This document shows positions 46,901-55,649 of a DNA stretch of 64,000 bases, one piece after another. Each line of letters begins with the position of its first letter. Position 1 is the stretch's first letter. The stretch is from contig NOKP01000059.1 of assembly GCA_002682825.1 (NCBI GenBank), positions 52,761 through 116,760 on the forward strand, given 5' to 3'. The position numbers were made by a program, and so were the translations under genes. Under the pieces are notes generated by a model. That model searched no databases and had not been told where the DNA came from. It saw only the letters and a program-made list of their open reading frames with translations. Source of the stretch: Neonectria sp. B-13 (taxonomy: Eukaryota > Ascomycota > Sordariomycetes > Hypocreales > Nectriaceae).

Positions 46901-47617
46901 CTCGAACAAGGACGCCCTATCTACGGCCACGGCGACCACGCCTGCGCAGCGCCGCACTCAGGCCTCGCTGGAAGACACCGACCAGGCGCTGGAGACGGTC
47001 ATCCGCGCGGCCGAGGGCGCAGAGGAGCGCCACAAGAAAGAGCTCCGCGGCATGGTGATGCAGATGGAGCGGATGCAGGCCCGGTGGCAGCGTGCAGCTT
47101 CGCTCCGCGCCGACGCTGCCTTTGCCAAGAAGTTCCTCCAGCTGCAGCTCGACATCGCCAACGCTTGGTACGTCTCCCTTCTTCTCCTCCTCGGGGATCC
47201 ATTACTGACTTCCCTCATAGCAACAAGGCCCAGCTCCGCGAGCTCGAGGACATCCGCACCAACCTCCTCGGCAGCCGCAAGCCGCTTTCCCTCCCCGGCA
47301 CCTCCGGCAACAAACATATCTCCTCCGCCGAACCCGCCGCCGCCCGTCCAGCCCTCCGGACCTTCCTCGTCATGGCCCGCTTCGTCGCCCGCATGCGTAT
47401 CTCGGCGCGCGACTGGGCCGAGCAGGAGACGGTGCGCCGGCGCCTCGTCGTCGCAACCGAGGAGCAGTGCAAAACCAAGCACTCACGTCAGCTCAAAGCT
47501 GTGCGGGTCTCGGCGCGAGACGAGAGTGGTGCTTTGTGGACTTTTGCGTGGTTGGCGAATCGAGGGTTGGATGCATGGATGGCGCTGTGGATATCATATT
47601 GTTGTCTCGGGTGTTAG
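43986..47617 (+). pseudogene. Long coiled-coil protein with PACT-like C-terminus (spindle-pole/MTOC type), disrupted
   Basis: From MLTKREDELEDLEDKLEE (43986) to about 47160 nearly every readable block is heptad-rich coiled coil: EEKAQKSEGLEEAKDTIRDL, KDLRRNQESFERQRR, EKWETEKQNLESERQRADEK, TQRNKVAALEDEVDVLQ and QRRTQASLEDTDQAL. The C-terminal part reads RWQRAASLRADAAFAKKFLQ, crosses a clean 53-nt intron (47168-47220, GTACGT...ATAG, restoring NACNKAQLRELEDIR) and ends with TFLVMARFVARMRISARDWA, which resembles the PACT motif of Pcp1/pericentrin-type proteins. Four stops interrupt the coil: TGA 44741-44743, TGA 45278-45280, TGA 45359-45361 and TAA 45581-45583, each one C-to-T step from CGA or CAA. 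Frame changes also occur near 44035, 45730, 46050 and 46350. An AT-rich block (about 44860-45045, ending TTTTCTTAG) may be an intron. Function by family: anchoring of microtubule-organising centres. Confidence 0.6.
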
Positions 47618-47828
47618 TTGTTAATATCTCAGCCGGTTGGGATCGTGTAAGCAAGCAGGTCATGAGGGAATTCGTTTGGGTTCAGGGACGGGCATGGAAT
47701 ACTTGGGGCGTTTGGGCACAACGAGATGAGCAAAGCATGCATGCAGGGGAAAGCGCATCATGAAAGTTGTATGGCAGAGTAAAGATCCAAGAAGATTTTA
47801 TCCGGTAAAGGAATTAGAGATTCGAACC

Positions 47829-48178
47829 TGAGTAGTGGAAGAAGAGCGAATTGTTAGGCCGAGTGTCCTTCCCCAGCCAGTGAGTGCCTGGCTCGCAAGA
47901 TGTTTTGCTTGGTGGGCTGACTCATGGGGTTCTGCTGGTCGTCGGTGAGGATAACCATGTCCTCGCGCTTGTAACCAAAGTGCTCAGAGAGGGAAGCGGT
48001 TGGTCATGTTGCGGACGTCATTGATGCAGCCGCGGAGCTGGCCGCGCTGGCCAAAGTAGTTGATTCCGATCAACAACGCGTTTCTCCTGTCGCTGCAATT
48101 GGAGTATCGGAAGGCAGGCATAGCTATTGGGTGCGCCGTGGCCGAATTGCTGAGGGGTCGAAGGAGACGGCGGGGGAC
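47829..48178 (-). pseudogene. Metacaspase, truncated and frame-shifted
   Basis: Metacaspases are Cys/His proteases that cut after Arg or Lys. The exon opens after a TTGCCAG acceptor (48180-48179, branch GCTAA) with [20 protein letters not shown], the end of the usual Pro/Gln-rich prodomain. After a frame change it gives [20 protein letters not shown] and [14 protein letters not shown], the start of the p20 domain. An extra base in GGG at 47992-47994 shifts the frame again, and [43 protein letters not shown] and SLFFHYSG follow. The sequence then departs exactly before the catalytic His of YSGHG, and the p10 half with DSCHSG is absent. A family-A LTR begins at 48444, on the side where the prodomain exon should lie. 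Confidence 0.85.
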
Positions 48179-48443
48179 CTGGCAAGAATTTAGCACAAGG
48201 CAGACATCAATGCCTCCGTTCCCTTCGATACTTCGATAGTGCTGGTCAACTTGTGAAGGTTGTGATGAGGTCGATGAAGGAGGGAAAAGGAAGAAAAGTG
48301 AGGGTGCAGGTGTCGCTTGCCTGCGAGCAACGGGCAGCAACTGGTAGGCACACCTTCTGTAAAGGATGACATCACGATGCGGTGAGGCCAGCACCTCCCT
48401 GGGATGGAAGGAGCCCCCCACCCCCTTACCGTATTATGGGGGT

Positions 48444-48588
48444 TGTTGAATCCGTTACGGTTAAATTGATCAAATGGATAGTGTTCAAAGCAGTGATGAT
48501 GTTGTTGATTATTGCTTGTCCCGGTCATCCGGACCGGCCAGAAGAGGGGATATCAGACTCCCTTCTGACTAAGGTCATGATATCAGTC
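48444..48588 (+). mobile_element. Solo LTR, family A, 5' part (3' part at 51953-51989)
   Basis: It starts TGTTGAATCCGTTACGG. It is cut after ATATCAGTC by the MULE and resumes at 51953 with tatcagaggtttcg, ending CTTCCAACA at 51989. The two parts add up to 182 bp, the same length as the intact copy at 24630. No target duplication is seen around it (GGGGT before, CTTAG after). Confidence 0.9.
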
Positions 48589-48711
48589 GGCGACTGATAG
48601 GTGGGCGCCCATACATACTAATCCCGCCAAAATGCATTTCCCAATTGGTCCAGGCGAGACGCGTTTGTCAGTCGCGAGCAATTAATTGAATCACAAGACA
48701 GTGAACCAAAA

Positions 48712-51520
48712 ATGACCCACGCAGCATTTGTCGAAGATGCGCTCCCACCGGAGGCCTATACGATTCACGCGAGTCTCTCCTTGCCGCCATCAATTCTTGG
48801 GCGAAGCCTCGAGGGTATGCTTTCACAACGGGCAAGTCTACGAAGACTCCGAACGGGCGGATCAAAGTGGTGTTCGCATGCGACCGAAACAAACAGCCGC
48901 CAAGCGCATCTGTAGAGCGAGTCCGCCGCACCTCGAGTCGAAGAACTGGCTGCAAGTTTTCATTCCTAGCCAAGCAGTCACTAGATGGAGGCGCGTGGGT
49001 CCTGACCCATCGGCCAGACAAAGAGTGCGCTAGACACAACCACCCACCGAGCGAGGACCCATCTGCGCACCCAGCGCATCGACGATTTGAAGAACAAGAT
49101 GCTGCAACTGTCTCAAATCTTGCCATATCTGGCGCCACCCCGCGAGATATAAGGACATATCTCCACAATCATTCAGAGACCCTCGCAACTCAACGAGATA
49201 TATACAATCGGATTGCGGAGACAAGAAGGGGCCTGCGTGAAGGCCAGAGCAGCATCCAAGCGCTGGTTGGCCAGTTGCATAGAGAGGGCTTCTGGTGCCG
49301 AGTTCGATTGGACCGTGACAATCGACTGACGGCCATCTTCTTTGCCCACCCGGACTCTGTTGCGTACTTACAATGCAACCCAGATGTCTTATTGCTGGAT
49401 TGCACCTATAAGACCAACAAGCACCACATGCCACTCCTCGACATGATTGGAGTTGACTCCTGCCAACGTTCCTTCTGCATTGCATTTGCCTTCCTTTCAG
49501 GTGAATCAGAAGAGGATTACTCATGGGCATTAGAGCACCTCAGATCACTCTATCAACGGGAGCTTCCGTCGGTCATCTTGACTGATAGGTGCCTGGCGGC
49601 GATGAACGCTGCTGCAATTTGGTTCTCTTCCTCTAAAGCACTACTTTGCCTCTGGCATGTCAACAAGGCAATTCTTCAGCACTGTCGGCCCTTCTTTGCT
49701 GTATCGAAGGTCGATCAAGCATCAGAGCAGACCGAAGACAAAGAATGGGGCGAATTCTATACGTCATGGTACTCGATTGTAGCTTCACAAGACGAAAGGA
49801 CATTTGAGGAGCGCCTGGCTAAGTTTGAGCTTCAATATGGCCGCAAATATCTTGAGTCTGTGGGATACATCAAGATGTATTGGCTCGAGCCGCACAAAGA
49901 GAAGATCGTCAAAGCATGGGTGGATGACCACTTGCACTTCGGCAACATAGCCACCTCGAGGCAGGTAGCCTGCTGCATATGGCGCAGGAAAAGAACTAAT
50001 GTGCATGCTTTAGGGCTGAAGGCATCCATTCATTAATCAAGTCACATATCAAGACTTCTACATTTGACCTCTTCGCCGTTTTGCAGGCAATGAAGCACGC
50101 TATTACGAACCAACTGAAGGAACTCAAACACATACGGGCCTCTCAACAAGTGCGCACACCTCTAGAGGTCTCCGGGATATTGTTTCAGGCGGTGCGAGGT
50201 TGGGTCTCACATCAAGCTTTACGCAAGGTGCAAGAGCAACGGCAACTACTCCAAAAGCAGTACAAAGCGCCCTGCAGTCAGACTTTCACATCTTCACATG
50301 GACTTCCGTGCTGCCACACNNNNNNNNNNNNNNNNNNNNNNNNNNNNNNNNNNNNNNNNNNNNNNNNNNNNNNNNNNNNNNNNNNNNNNNNNNNNNNNNN
50401 NNNNNNNNNNNNNNNNNNNNNNNNNNNNNNNNNNNNNNNNNNNNNNNNNNNNNNNNNNNNNNNNNNNNNNNNNNNNNNNNNNNNNNNNNNNNNNNNNNNN
50501 NNNNNNNNNNNNNNNNNNNNNNNNNNNNNNNNNNNNNNNNNNNNNNNNNNNNNNNNNNNNNNNNNNNNNNNNNNNNNNNNNNNNNNNNNNNNNNNNNNNN
50601 NNNNNNNNNNNNNNNNNNNNNNNNNNNNNNNNNNNNNNNNNNNNNNNNNNNNNNNNNNNNNNNNNNNNNNNNNNNNNNNNNNNNNNNNNNNNNNNNNNNN
50701 NNNNNNNNNNNNNNNNNNNNNNNNNNNNNNNNNNNNNNNNNNNNNNNNNNNNNNNNNNNNNNNNNNNNNNNNNNNNNNNNNNNNNNNNNNNNNNNNNNNN
50801 NNNNNNNNNNNNNNNNNNNNNNNNNNNNNNNNNNNNNNNNNNNNNNNNNNNNNNNNNNNNNNNNNNNNNNNNNNNNNNNNNNNNNNNNNNNNNNNNNNNN
50901 NNNNNNNNNNNNNNNNNNNNNNNNNNNNNNNNNNNNNNNNNNNNNNNNNNNNNNNNNNNNNNNNNNNNNNNNNNNNNNNNNNNNNNNNNNNNNNNNNNNN
51001 NNNNNNNNNNNNNNNNNNNNNNNNNNNNNNNNNNNNNNNNNNNNNNNNNNNNNNNNNNNNNNNNNNNNNNNNNNNNNNNNNNNNNNNNNNNNNNNNNNNN
51101 NNNNNNNNNNNNNNNNNNNNNNNNNNNNNNNNNNNNNNNNNNNNNNNNNNNNNNNNNNNNNNNNNNNNNNNNNNNNNNNNNNNNNNNNNNNNNNNNNNNN
51201 NNNNNNNNNNNNNNNNNNNNNNNNNNNNNNNNNNNNNNNNNNNNNNNNNNNNNNNNNNNNNNNNNNACTTCAAACAGATGTCCAGACGCTGTGTCAGTGT
51301 AACATGTTCACGAGAGTGGACGAAGGAGGAGATGATGGCGTATTTGGATTGGTGCAGCGCAGAAGATGAACGTGTTGAAGCCCAGGTTGCGAAAGAGATG
51401 GGTGACAACCCCCTAGCTAACAATAGAAGAGGCACGAAAGAAATCTGGAAAAGTGCGGAAAAAGATAGCAGGGAACAGCAGGCCTTACATTCCGTAAGAA
51501 GGGTGTTGAACAGTGTATAA
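48712..51520 (+). CDS. MULE transposase with FAR1-like N-terminus, DDE core, SWIM finger
   Basis: Catalyses cut-and-paste transposition. The start at 48712 gives MTHAAFVEDALPPE. A one-base loss in GG at 48753-48754 shifts to SLLAAINSWAKPRGYAFTTG and VVFACDRNKQPPS (FAR1-type DNA-binding region, with Cys and the later CARHNHPPSED). The DDE core reads DVLLLDCTYKTNKHHMPLLD (first Asp), SVILTDRCLAAMNAAA (second Asp) and CLWHVNKAIL, with the Glu further on. At 49960 the frame jumps a 53-nt GC-AG intron (49961-50013, branch ACTAAT) to AEGIHSLIKSHIKTS. A SWIM-type CSQTFTSSHGLPCCH lies just before the N gap. After the gap, in the same frame, REWTKEEMMAYLDWC and GTKEIWKSAEKDSREQQAL end at 51520. Apart from one homopolymer indel it looks recently active. 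Confidence 0.9.
50320..51266. other. Assembly gap (947 N)
   Basis: A run of N inside the MULE transposase. ORFs drawn across it on either strand are artefacts, except where both flanks belong to the transposase. Confidence 1.
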
Positions 51521-51726
51521 CAGTGAAGACGTAGCTACTCATCTATGATTTGGTTTTAGGAAGTGTCGCAACGAACATGTGGTGAATTTGTGTCTCCCTC
51601 AGAGCGTGTCTCGCCTGGACCAATTGGGAAATGCATTTTGGCGGGATTAGTCAGTGGGCGCGCCCAGGCGCCCAAGGATGTATGGGCGCCCGCGCGCCCG
51701 GGCGCCCACCTATCAGTCGCCATATC

Positions 51727-51943
51727 TGTCAGAAAACTAGCGTGGCACTCCGATGACTTGTATTGTGTCTAATTATGTCCTTGCCCCCTTGGGCTATCTC
51801 TGTGGTGTTCAGGGGATATCTCCTTTCCTTGACCGCCTTCCTGTTCGGGCTACAGCCGGCAAGGGTTAGGCGAGCTGTCTGTTGACCACCAAGGTAGTCA
51901 CATGACCACCCTGGAGATAATGTGTACATAATCCAATCTAACA
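51727..51943 (+). mobile_element. Solo LTR, family B, inserted in MULE target duplication
   Basis: 217 bp, starting TGTCAGAAAACTAGCGTGG and ending ATCCAATCTAACA, with 5-bp duplication ATATC (51722-51726, 51944-51948). It landed in the right-hand 9-bp duplication of the MULE, so it is younger than the MULE. Confidence 0.95.
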
Positions 51944-51994
51944 ATATCAGTCTATCAGAGGTTTCGTAATACAGGGTCATCTTCCAACACTTAG

Positions 51995-52115
51995 TCTAAA
52001 ATGGACTAATTCTAATAAGGAGATTAAAGCCTTTAATAAATAGCTTAATAGGTTAAAGTAATTAAATAAGATAATTATCTTAGTTAATTAAATAATTAGA
52101 AACTTAATGTAACTA
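51995..52115. other. AT-rich island 1
   Basis: Strongly AT-rich block (runs of taattaaat) between two family-A LTRs. Non-coding. Confidence 0.8.
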
Positions 52116-52162
52116 ATGGACTGGCCTCAGGGCTACTGCGAATGAGCGTCGATAATGGTATT

Positions 52163-52365
52163 TGATGGATCTGTTACGGTCAATTTGATCAAATGGATAG
52201 TGTTCAAAGCAGTGATGATGATGTTCATCCTTTCCTCCTGGTCCTCCCGGACCGGCAGGAAGAGGGGTTATCAGACCCCCCCTTCTGACTAAGGTCAGGA
52301 TATCAATCTATCAGAGGTTTCGTAATACAGGGTCATCCTTCGCAATACAGGGTCACCTTCCAATA
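52163..52365 (+). mobile_element. Solo LTR, family A, diverged copy
   Basis: It starts TGATGGATCTGTTACGG and ends CTTCCAATA, with 5-bp duplication GTATT (52158-52162, 52366-52370). An internal tandem duplication of about 20 bp (taatacagggtcat / caatacagggtcac) lengthens it to 203 bp. Its ends carry substitutions relative to the TGTTG...CAACA of the young copies. Confidence 0.9.
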
Positions 52366-52491
52366 GTATTCATAAAGCTAAGGAGGGAAAGGAATGCTTG
52401 CTGTGCGGACCCGGGCTGTCCTCTGGTTGTGCCCTGTGAGGTCACGTGATGAGTCCCTCCAGGCCCGAGCCCCAGGCTCGAGCTCCTAACA

Positions 52492-52940
52492 CTTAATTAG
52501 ATTAATTAATTAAATATAACTAATTAAGGTAGTTATTTAAGATTTAAAGTTTAAATAAAGTTATAGCTTTTGAATCTCTTTATTAAATTCTTCTATTCTT
52601 TATAATTAATACTATAAATAATTATAAGATTCTCTTAGTTAATGTCATTTAAAAATAATTGCTTTTAGTAGTATATATCTAAAGGAAAGACTAAAGATTA
52701 AAATACTATAACAGAAAATAGGAAAAATAATAGTATAATAGACTTAATACTTTAGCTTAAGATAATAATAACTTAGTAAAATAAAAGCTTATTCTATTAA
52801 GTATAATCTTCACTATCTTAACCAGCTACAAAGACTAAATCTTAGAATACATAGATCTTAAAAAAGACTAAAATTCTATAAAATAAAAGCTTAGTATTCT
52901 TTTAATTCTATTTAACCTTTTATATAATATAATAACTATT
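52492..52940. other. AT-rich island 2
   Basis: About 450 bp of almost pure A and T with very few G or C, bounded sharply on both sides by GC-rich sequence (ggctcgagctcctaac before, ggcggcggaaagg after). No ORF. It is consistent with a heavily RIP-mutated repeat, though nothing is left to identify what it was. Confidence 0.85.
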
Positions 52941-53092
52941 TTGGCGGCGGAAAGGGACAAGAAACAACACCCCAAATGGATGGCAGTCCCTTAGTGAGGT
53001 ACACAGAAATGCGTCGCACAGGCGTCTCAGTTGGTCAGCCCTAAGCTGCACCAGACCGCGCGTATGTGGTCAGGTAATCTAGTGTTTAGTAC

Positions 53093-53302
53093 TGTCAGAA
53101 AGCTAGCGTGGCACTCAGATGACTTGTATTGTCTATGTCCTTGTCCCCCTGGGCTATCTCTGTGGTGTTCAGGGGATATCCCTTTCCTTGACCGCCTTCC
53201 TATTCGGGCTATGCCAGGTAGAGGTTCGGCGAGCTGTCTGTGGACCCCGGAGGTGGTCACCTGACCACCTTGTTGATCCAATGTACATGATCCAATCTAA
53301 CA
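53093..53302 (+). mobile_element. Solo LTR, family B
   Basis: 210 bp, starting TGTCAGAAAGCTAGCGTGG and ending ATCCAATCTAACA, with 5-bp duplication AGTAC (53088-53092, 53303-53307). An internal inverted repeat ggtggtca/tgaccacc lies at about 53252-53270. Confidence 0.95.
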
Positions 53303-53309
53303 AGTACCT

Positions 53310-54030
53310 CCTAATAGGGAAGCATCTCATGAGGTTGATTGTCAAGTCGAAAGCAGGAAAGAATGTTGGCAAGGCATCGAAAAGGTCTGCGTCGGCTTGG
53401 CAATTGGCGTTGTAGAAGACAGAGGTTTGACCCAGAATTGAGTGAAGATTTGAATGTAATTACAGAATTCTCTCAGTAAACAAAGGCAAAGGCTTGAGCT
53501 TTGAGCTCAATGAGCTCATCTCTCTCGTCTCTCTGCAGTAAGAAGCTCTCAAGTCCTTGTCTCTCAAGATGATGATGAAAAAGAAAAGACTCCCTCCCTC
53601 CTTCCCTTCTTAACCTCCCTTGTGGCTGCCCCCCCTTCCACATCCAATTACATCCTTGCTAGCAACCAGCTAGCCCACTTGGCCCTTAGCCCCTGCCACA
53701 CTATACTATTCGCTGTCTTTTGGTCCGTCCCTCTGAGAGCTTGAAGCAGGGGCTTCATCGTGGCCGAGGCCTTCGCAATGGGCCCCCAATTTGGCTCACC
53801 ACCGCTACGCAATTTCTCCACGCAGTGTCCTCCTGTCACAAGGATAAAAGGCCCGTCTTCGCCAGATACCATCTCACAGCCCAGACGTTCAATGTACATC
53901 GACAGAGAGCAGGGCGGGGCTCACTCGACCGTCTCGCAGTCCAATAAGGTATTGCTTGTGATTTATCAGACGGATTCATCCAAAAGATCGGATGGCATGT
54001 ATTTACTTTTCTACCAGTCCAGCAAGTTCA
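53310..54030. other. No gene seen; simple repeats
   Basis: CT-rich low-complexity stretches at 53515-53640. A poly-C run lies at 54060-54075 just beyond. A short minus ORF (53899-53648) has no recognisable domain. Confidence 0.4.
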
Positions 54031-54032
54031 AT

Positions 54033-54900
54033 TCATCTCGTCATTCTCCATTCGAATTGCCCCCCCCCCCCCCCCTCCAGAGACTCTTGCCTGGGTACGC
54101 CAGGAACACCGAGAAACGCAGACCAATGTCTTACACACGTAATATTGCAGGGCTGACTAAATGCCTGACAATCATGGAGCACAGGGGCTGCAGAGAGCTG
54201 CCCTCGGGCGTTCTGTGAGTCAAATGGGGACGTAGCGTTGGTGTTGACCGGTGCCGGCCGGAGAGCCGGAGGTGGTTGGTACTCTCCCATCCATTGTACT
54301 CGGGGGGTCTGTAAAGAAACTGGCGGTTGTCCCATAGGTGAATGGGTGTCTGTTTGAATAGGGTATGGGGAGGATTGCCCTGGCTGGATGGGTCGCAATG
54401 GATGATCTGGGCCGTCCGGGGGAGGAATTGAGTATAGGGCGCCGTGATTGAGTGTTGCAGGGCTGTCAGATGCCGGGCTTTGCTGCAGCGTCCTAACGGC
54501 CTCGCATTGGGTGCTGGAGATCGGGCCTAGGTCAGGTTGTGTAGTAGGACTGGAGCACAAGGGCTTTACGACGTAGTCATCGCTGCTGTTGGAGCGGAAC
54601 CGGTCGAATAAAATGCCGAGCTGCCGTTTATCTTCGGCGACATGCTGAGCCTTGGACACCTCGTAGGCACGGCTCAACTTCGCGGACCTGGTCCCGAAGT
54701 TCACGGTTATGGACCTCAAGTCCTCGGACATATGCTTTGTGACGAGATCGTGATTTTTGTTGGTAATTTCTCATTCGCTCATGGCTATCTGTCTAAGAAG
54801 AAAATCCTGGTATTAGGAACAAGGGTCAAGGAGAAGGAGACAGGACAGAGTAGGCCGCACTTACAGGCTTCGTTGACCCGGACATATAGCCGGTTGTAAA
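54033..54900 (-). pseudogene. Uncharacterised protein, charged helix plus Pro/Ser/Gln-rich tail
   Basis: The minus frame 54731-54033 reads YEVSKAQHVAEDKRQLGILF, DRFRSNSSDDYVVK and then a Pro/Ser/Thr/Gln-rich tail. Just upstream, in another frame, VHNRELRDQVREVE and QKSRSRHKAYVRG form a charged helical segment that fits naturally before YEVSKAQ, so a frameshift lies near 54660. Further up, a GTAAGT...CTTAG interval (about 54869-54797) could be an intron. The layout (short coil, disordered tail) is seen in fungal regulators, but I see no bZIP basic region and assign no function. Confidence 0.4.
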
Positions 54901-55527
54901 TTCACTGGAATTGGCGAACACCGGTTTGCGTGCTTGTCTGGCGACTAATTGGTATGATATAATGGTATGTAGGTGCGAGAATATCGTAGAGGTGACTCGT
55001 ACTTATCCCTTTGACTGAGCCCAGCCAAGGCAGAGATACAAGCAGTGACTTTGAGCAGCCACTGATGTTGCAAATTAGCAGTAGGAATAGGGATCGCTGC
55101 TCGGTTGAATGTATCTCTATGTCGATTTGAGAAGTGTGAGGACTTGTATCGCCATATAAATTTATATGAGGTTTAACGTACCTCTCAAATGCGATTTTCT
55201 GGTTGGACCAAATCCTTGCTCGTGACCTAAGTGTCGCCTTACGACAGTCAAAGGGATAACAGGACGGGCAGCGTGCAGCACTGGTGATCGTTGGGGTTTA
55301 GAGCCAACATGCATATACATGTCTCAGACAATTTTCTTTTGATGCGTCCCACCTGCGCTATTCGTGTGCAGTCTGGGCGGTTGGGAAACCCAACGGCAAG
55401 TCAGCGCGACCTGTCGGTCTTCACCTTGGCTGAGAGGTGAACCAAGGCCGAGCACGTCCCCTCCGCTATGTTGGCTGTCCATCTGATCTACAAATGTGGC
55501 GAACATCTCCTGAGGACAAGAGGAGTC

Positions 55528-55642
55528 GGTGGGAAGGCGGCAACTACCATGGCTTGATCTAATAGGCCAGTGGAGGACCCGGTCGCATCTTGACATGGCG
55601 AACAAAGCAACCGGGCTACCTTTAGGCTGCCATCGACCAACA
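55528..55642. repeat. Dispersed repeat R1, copy 2
   Basis: Same-orientation match to 8841-8955. The sequence to the right (about 55778-55800, cagcatccgggtg...tttcagccccct) also matches 9358-9390, so the shared unit is longer and interrupted by insertions. Confidence 0.55.
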
Positions 55643-55649
55643 CAGTGGG

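Larger units (their letters stand above)
48589..51721 (+). mobile_element. MULE (Hop-like Mutator superfamily) DNA transposon
   Basis: Both ends match as terminal inverted repeats beginning GGCGACTGATAGGTGGGCG. The match extends inward to ccaattggtccaggcgagac, about 75 bp, with a GC-rich insertion of about 45-50 bp in the right TIR. The 9-bp target duplication is ATATCAGTC: intact on the left (48580-48588), and on the right split by a later LTR (ATATC at 51722-51726, AGTC at 51949-51952). Nine-bp duplications and long TIRs are typical of MULEs. The interior codes for the transposase on the plus strand and contains the only large assembly gap of the window. Confidence 0.95.

Noticed and set aside
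46958..47482. 174-codon minus-strand ORF
   Set aside because: Antisense of the PACT-like end; the plus strand has the intron and conserved-looking motif.
47815..47835. GGTTCGAATCTC-like B box on the minus strand
   Set aside because: No T-stem, D-arm or acceptor pairing can be formed around it, so no tRNA is called.
50081..51520. Long ORFs drawn through the N gap on both strands
   Set aside because: Their length is made of N. Only the plus-strand transposase frame has coding sequence on both sides; the others were dropped.
48439..51994. Target-site duplication around the LTR-A at 48444-51989
   Set aside because: The flanks are GGGGT and CTTAG and do not match, so no TSD is claimed for this copy, although MULE and LTR-B inside it have theirs.
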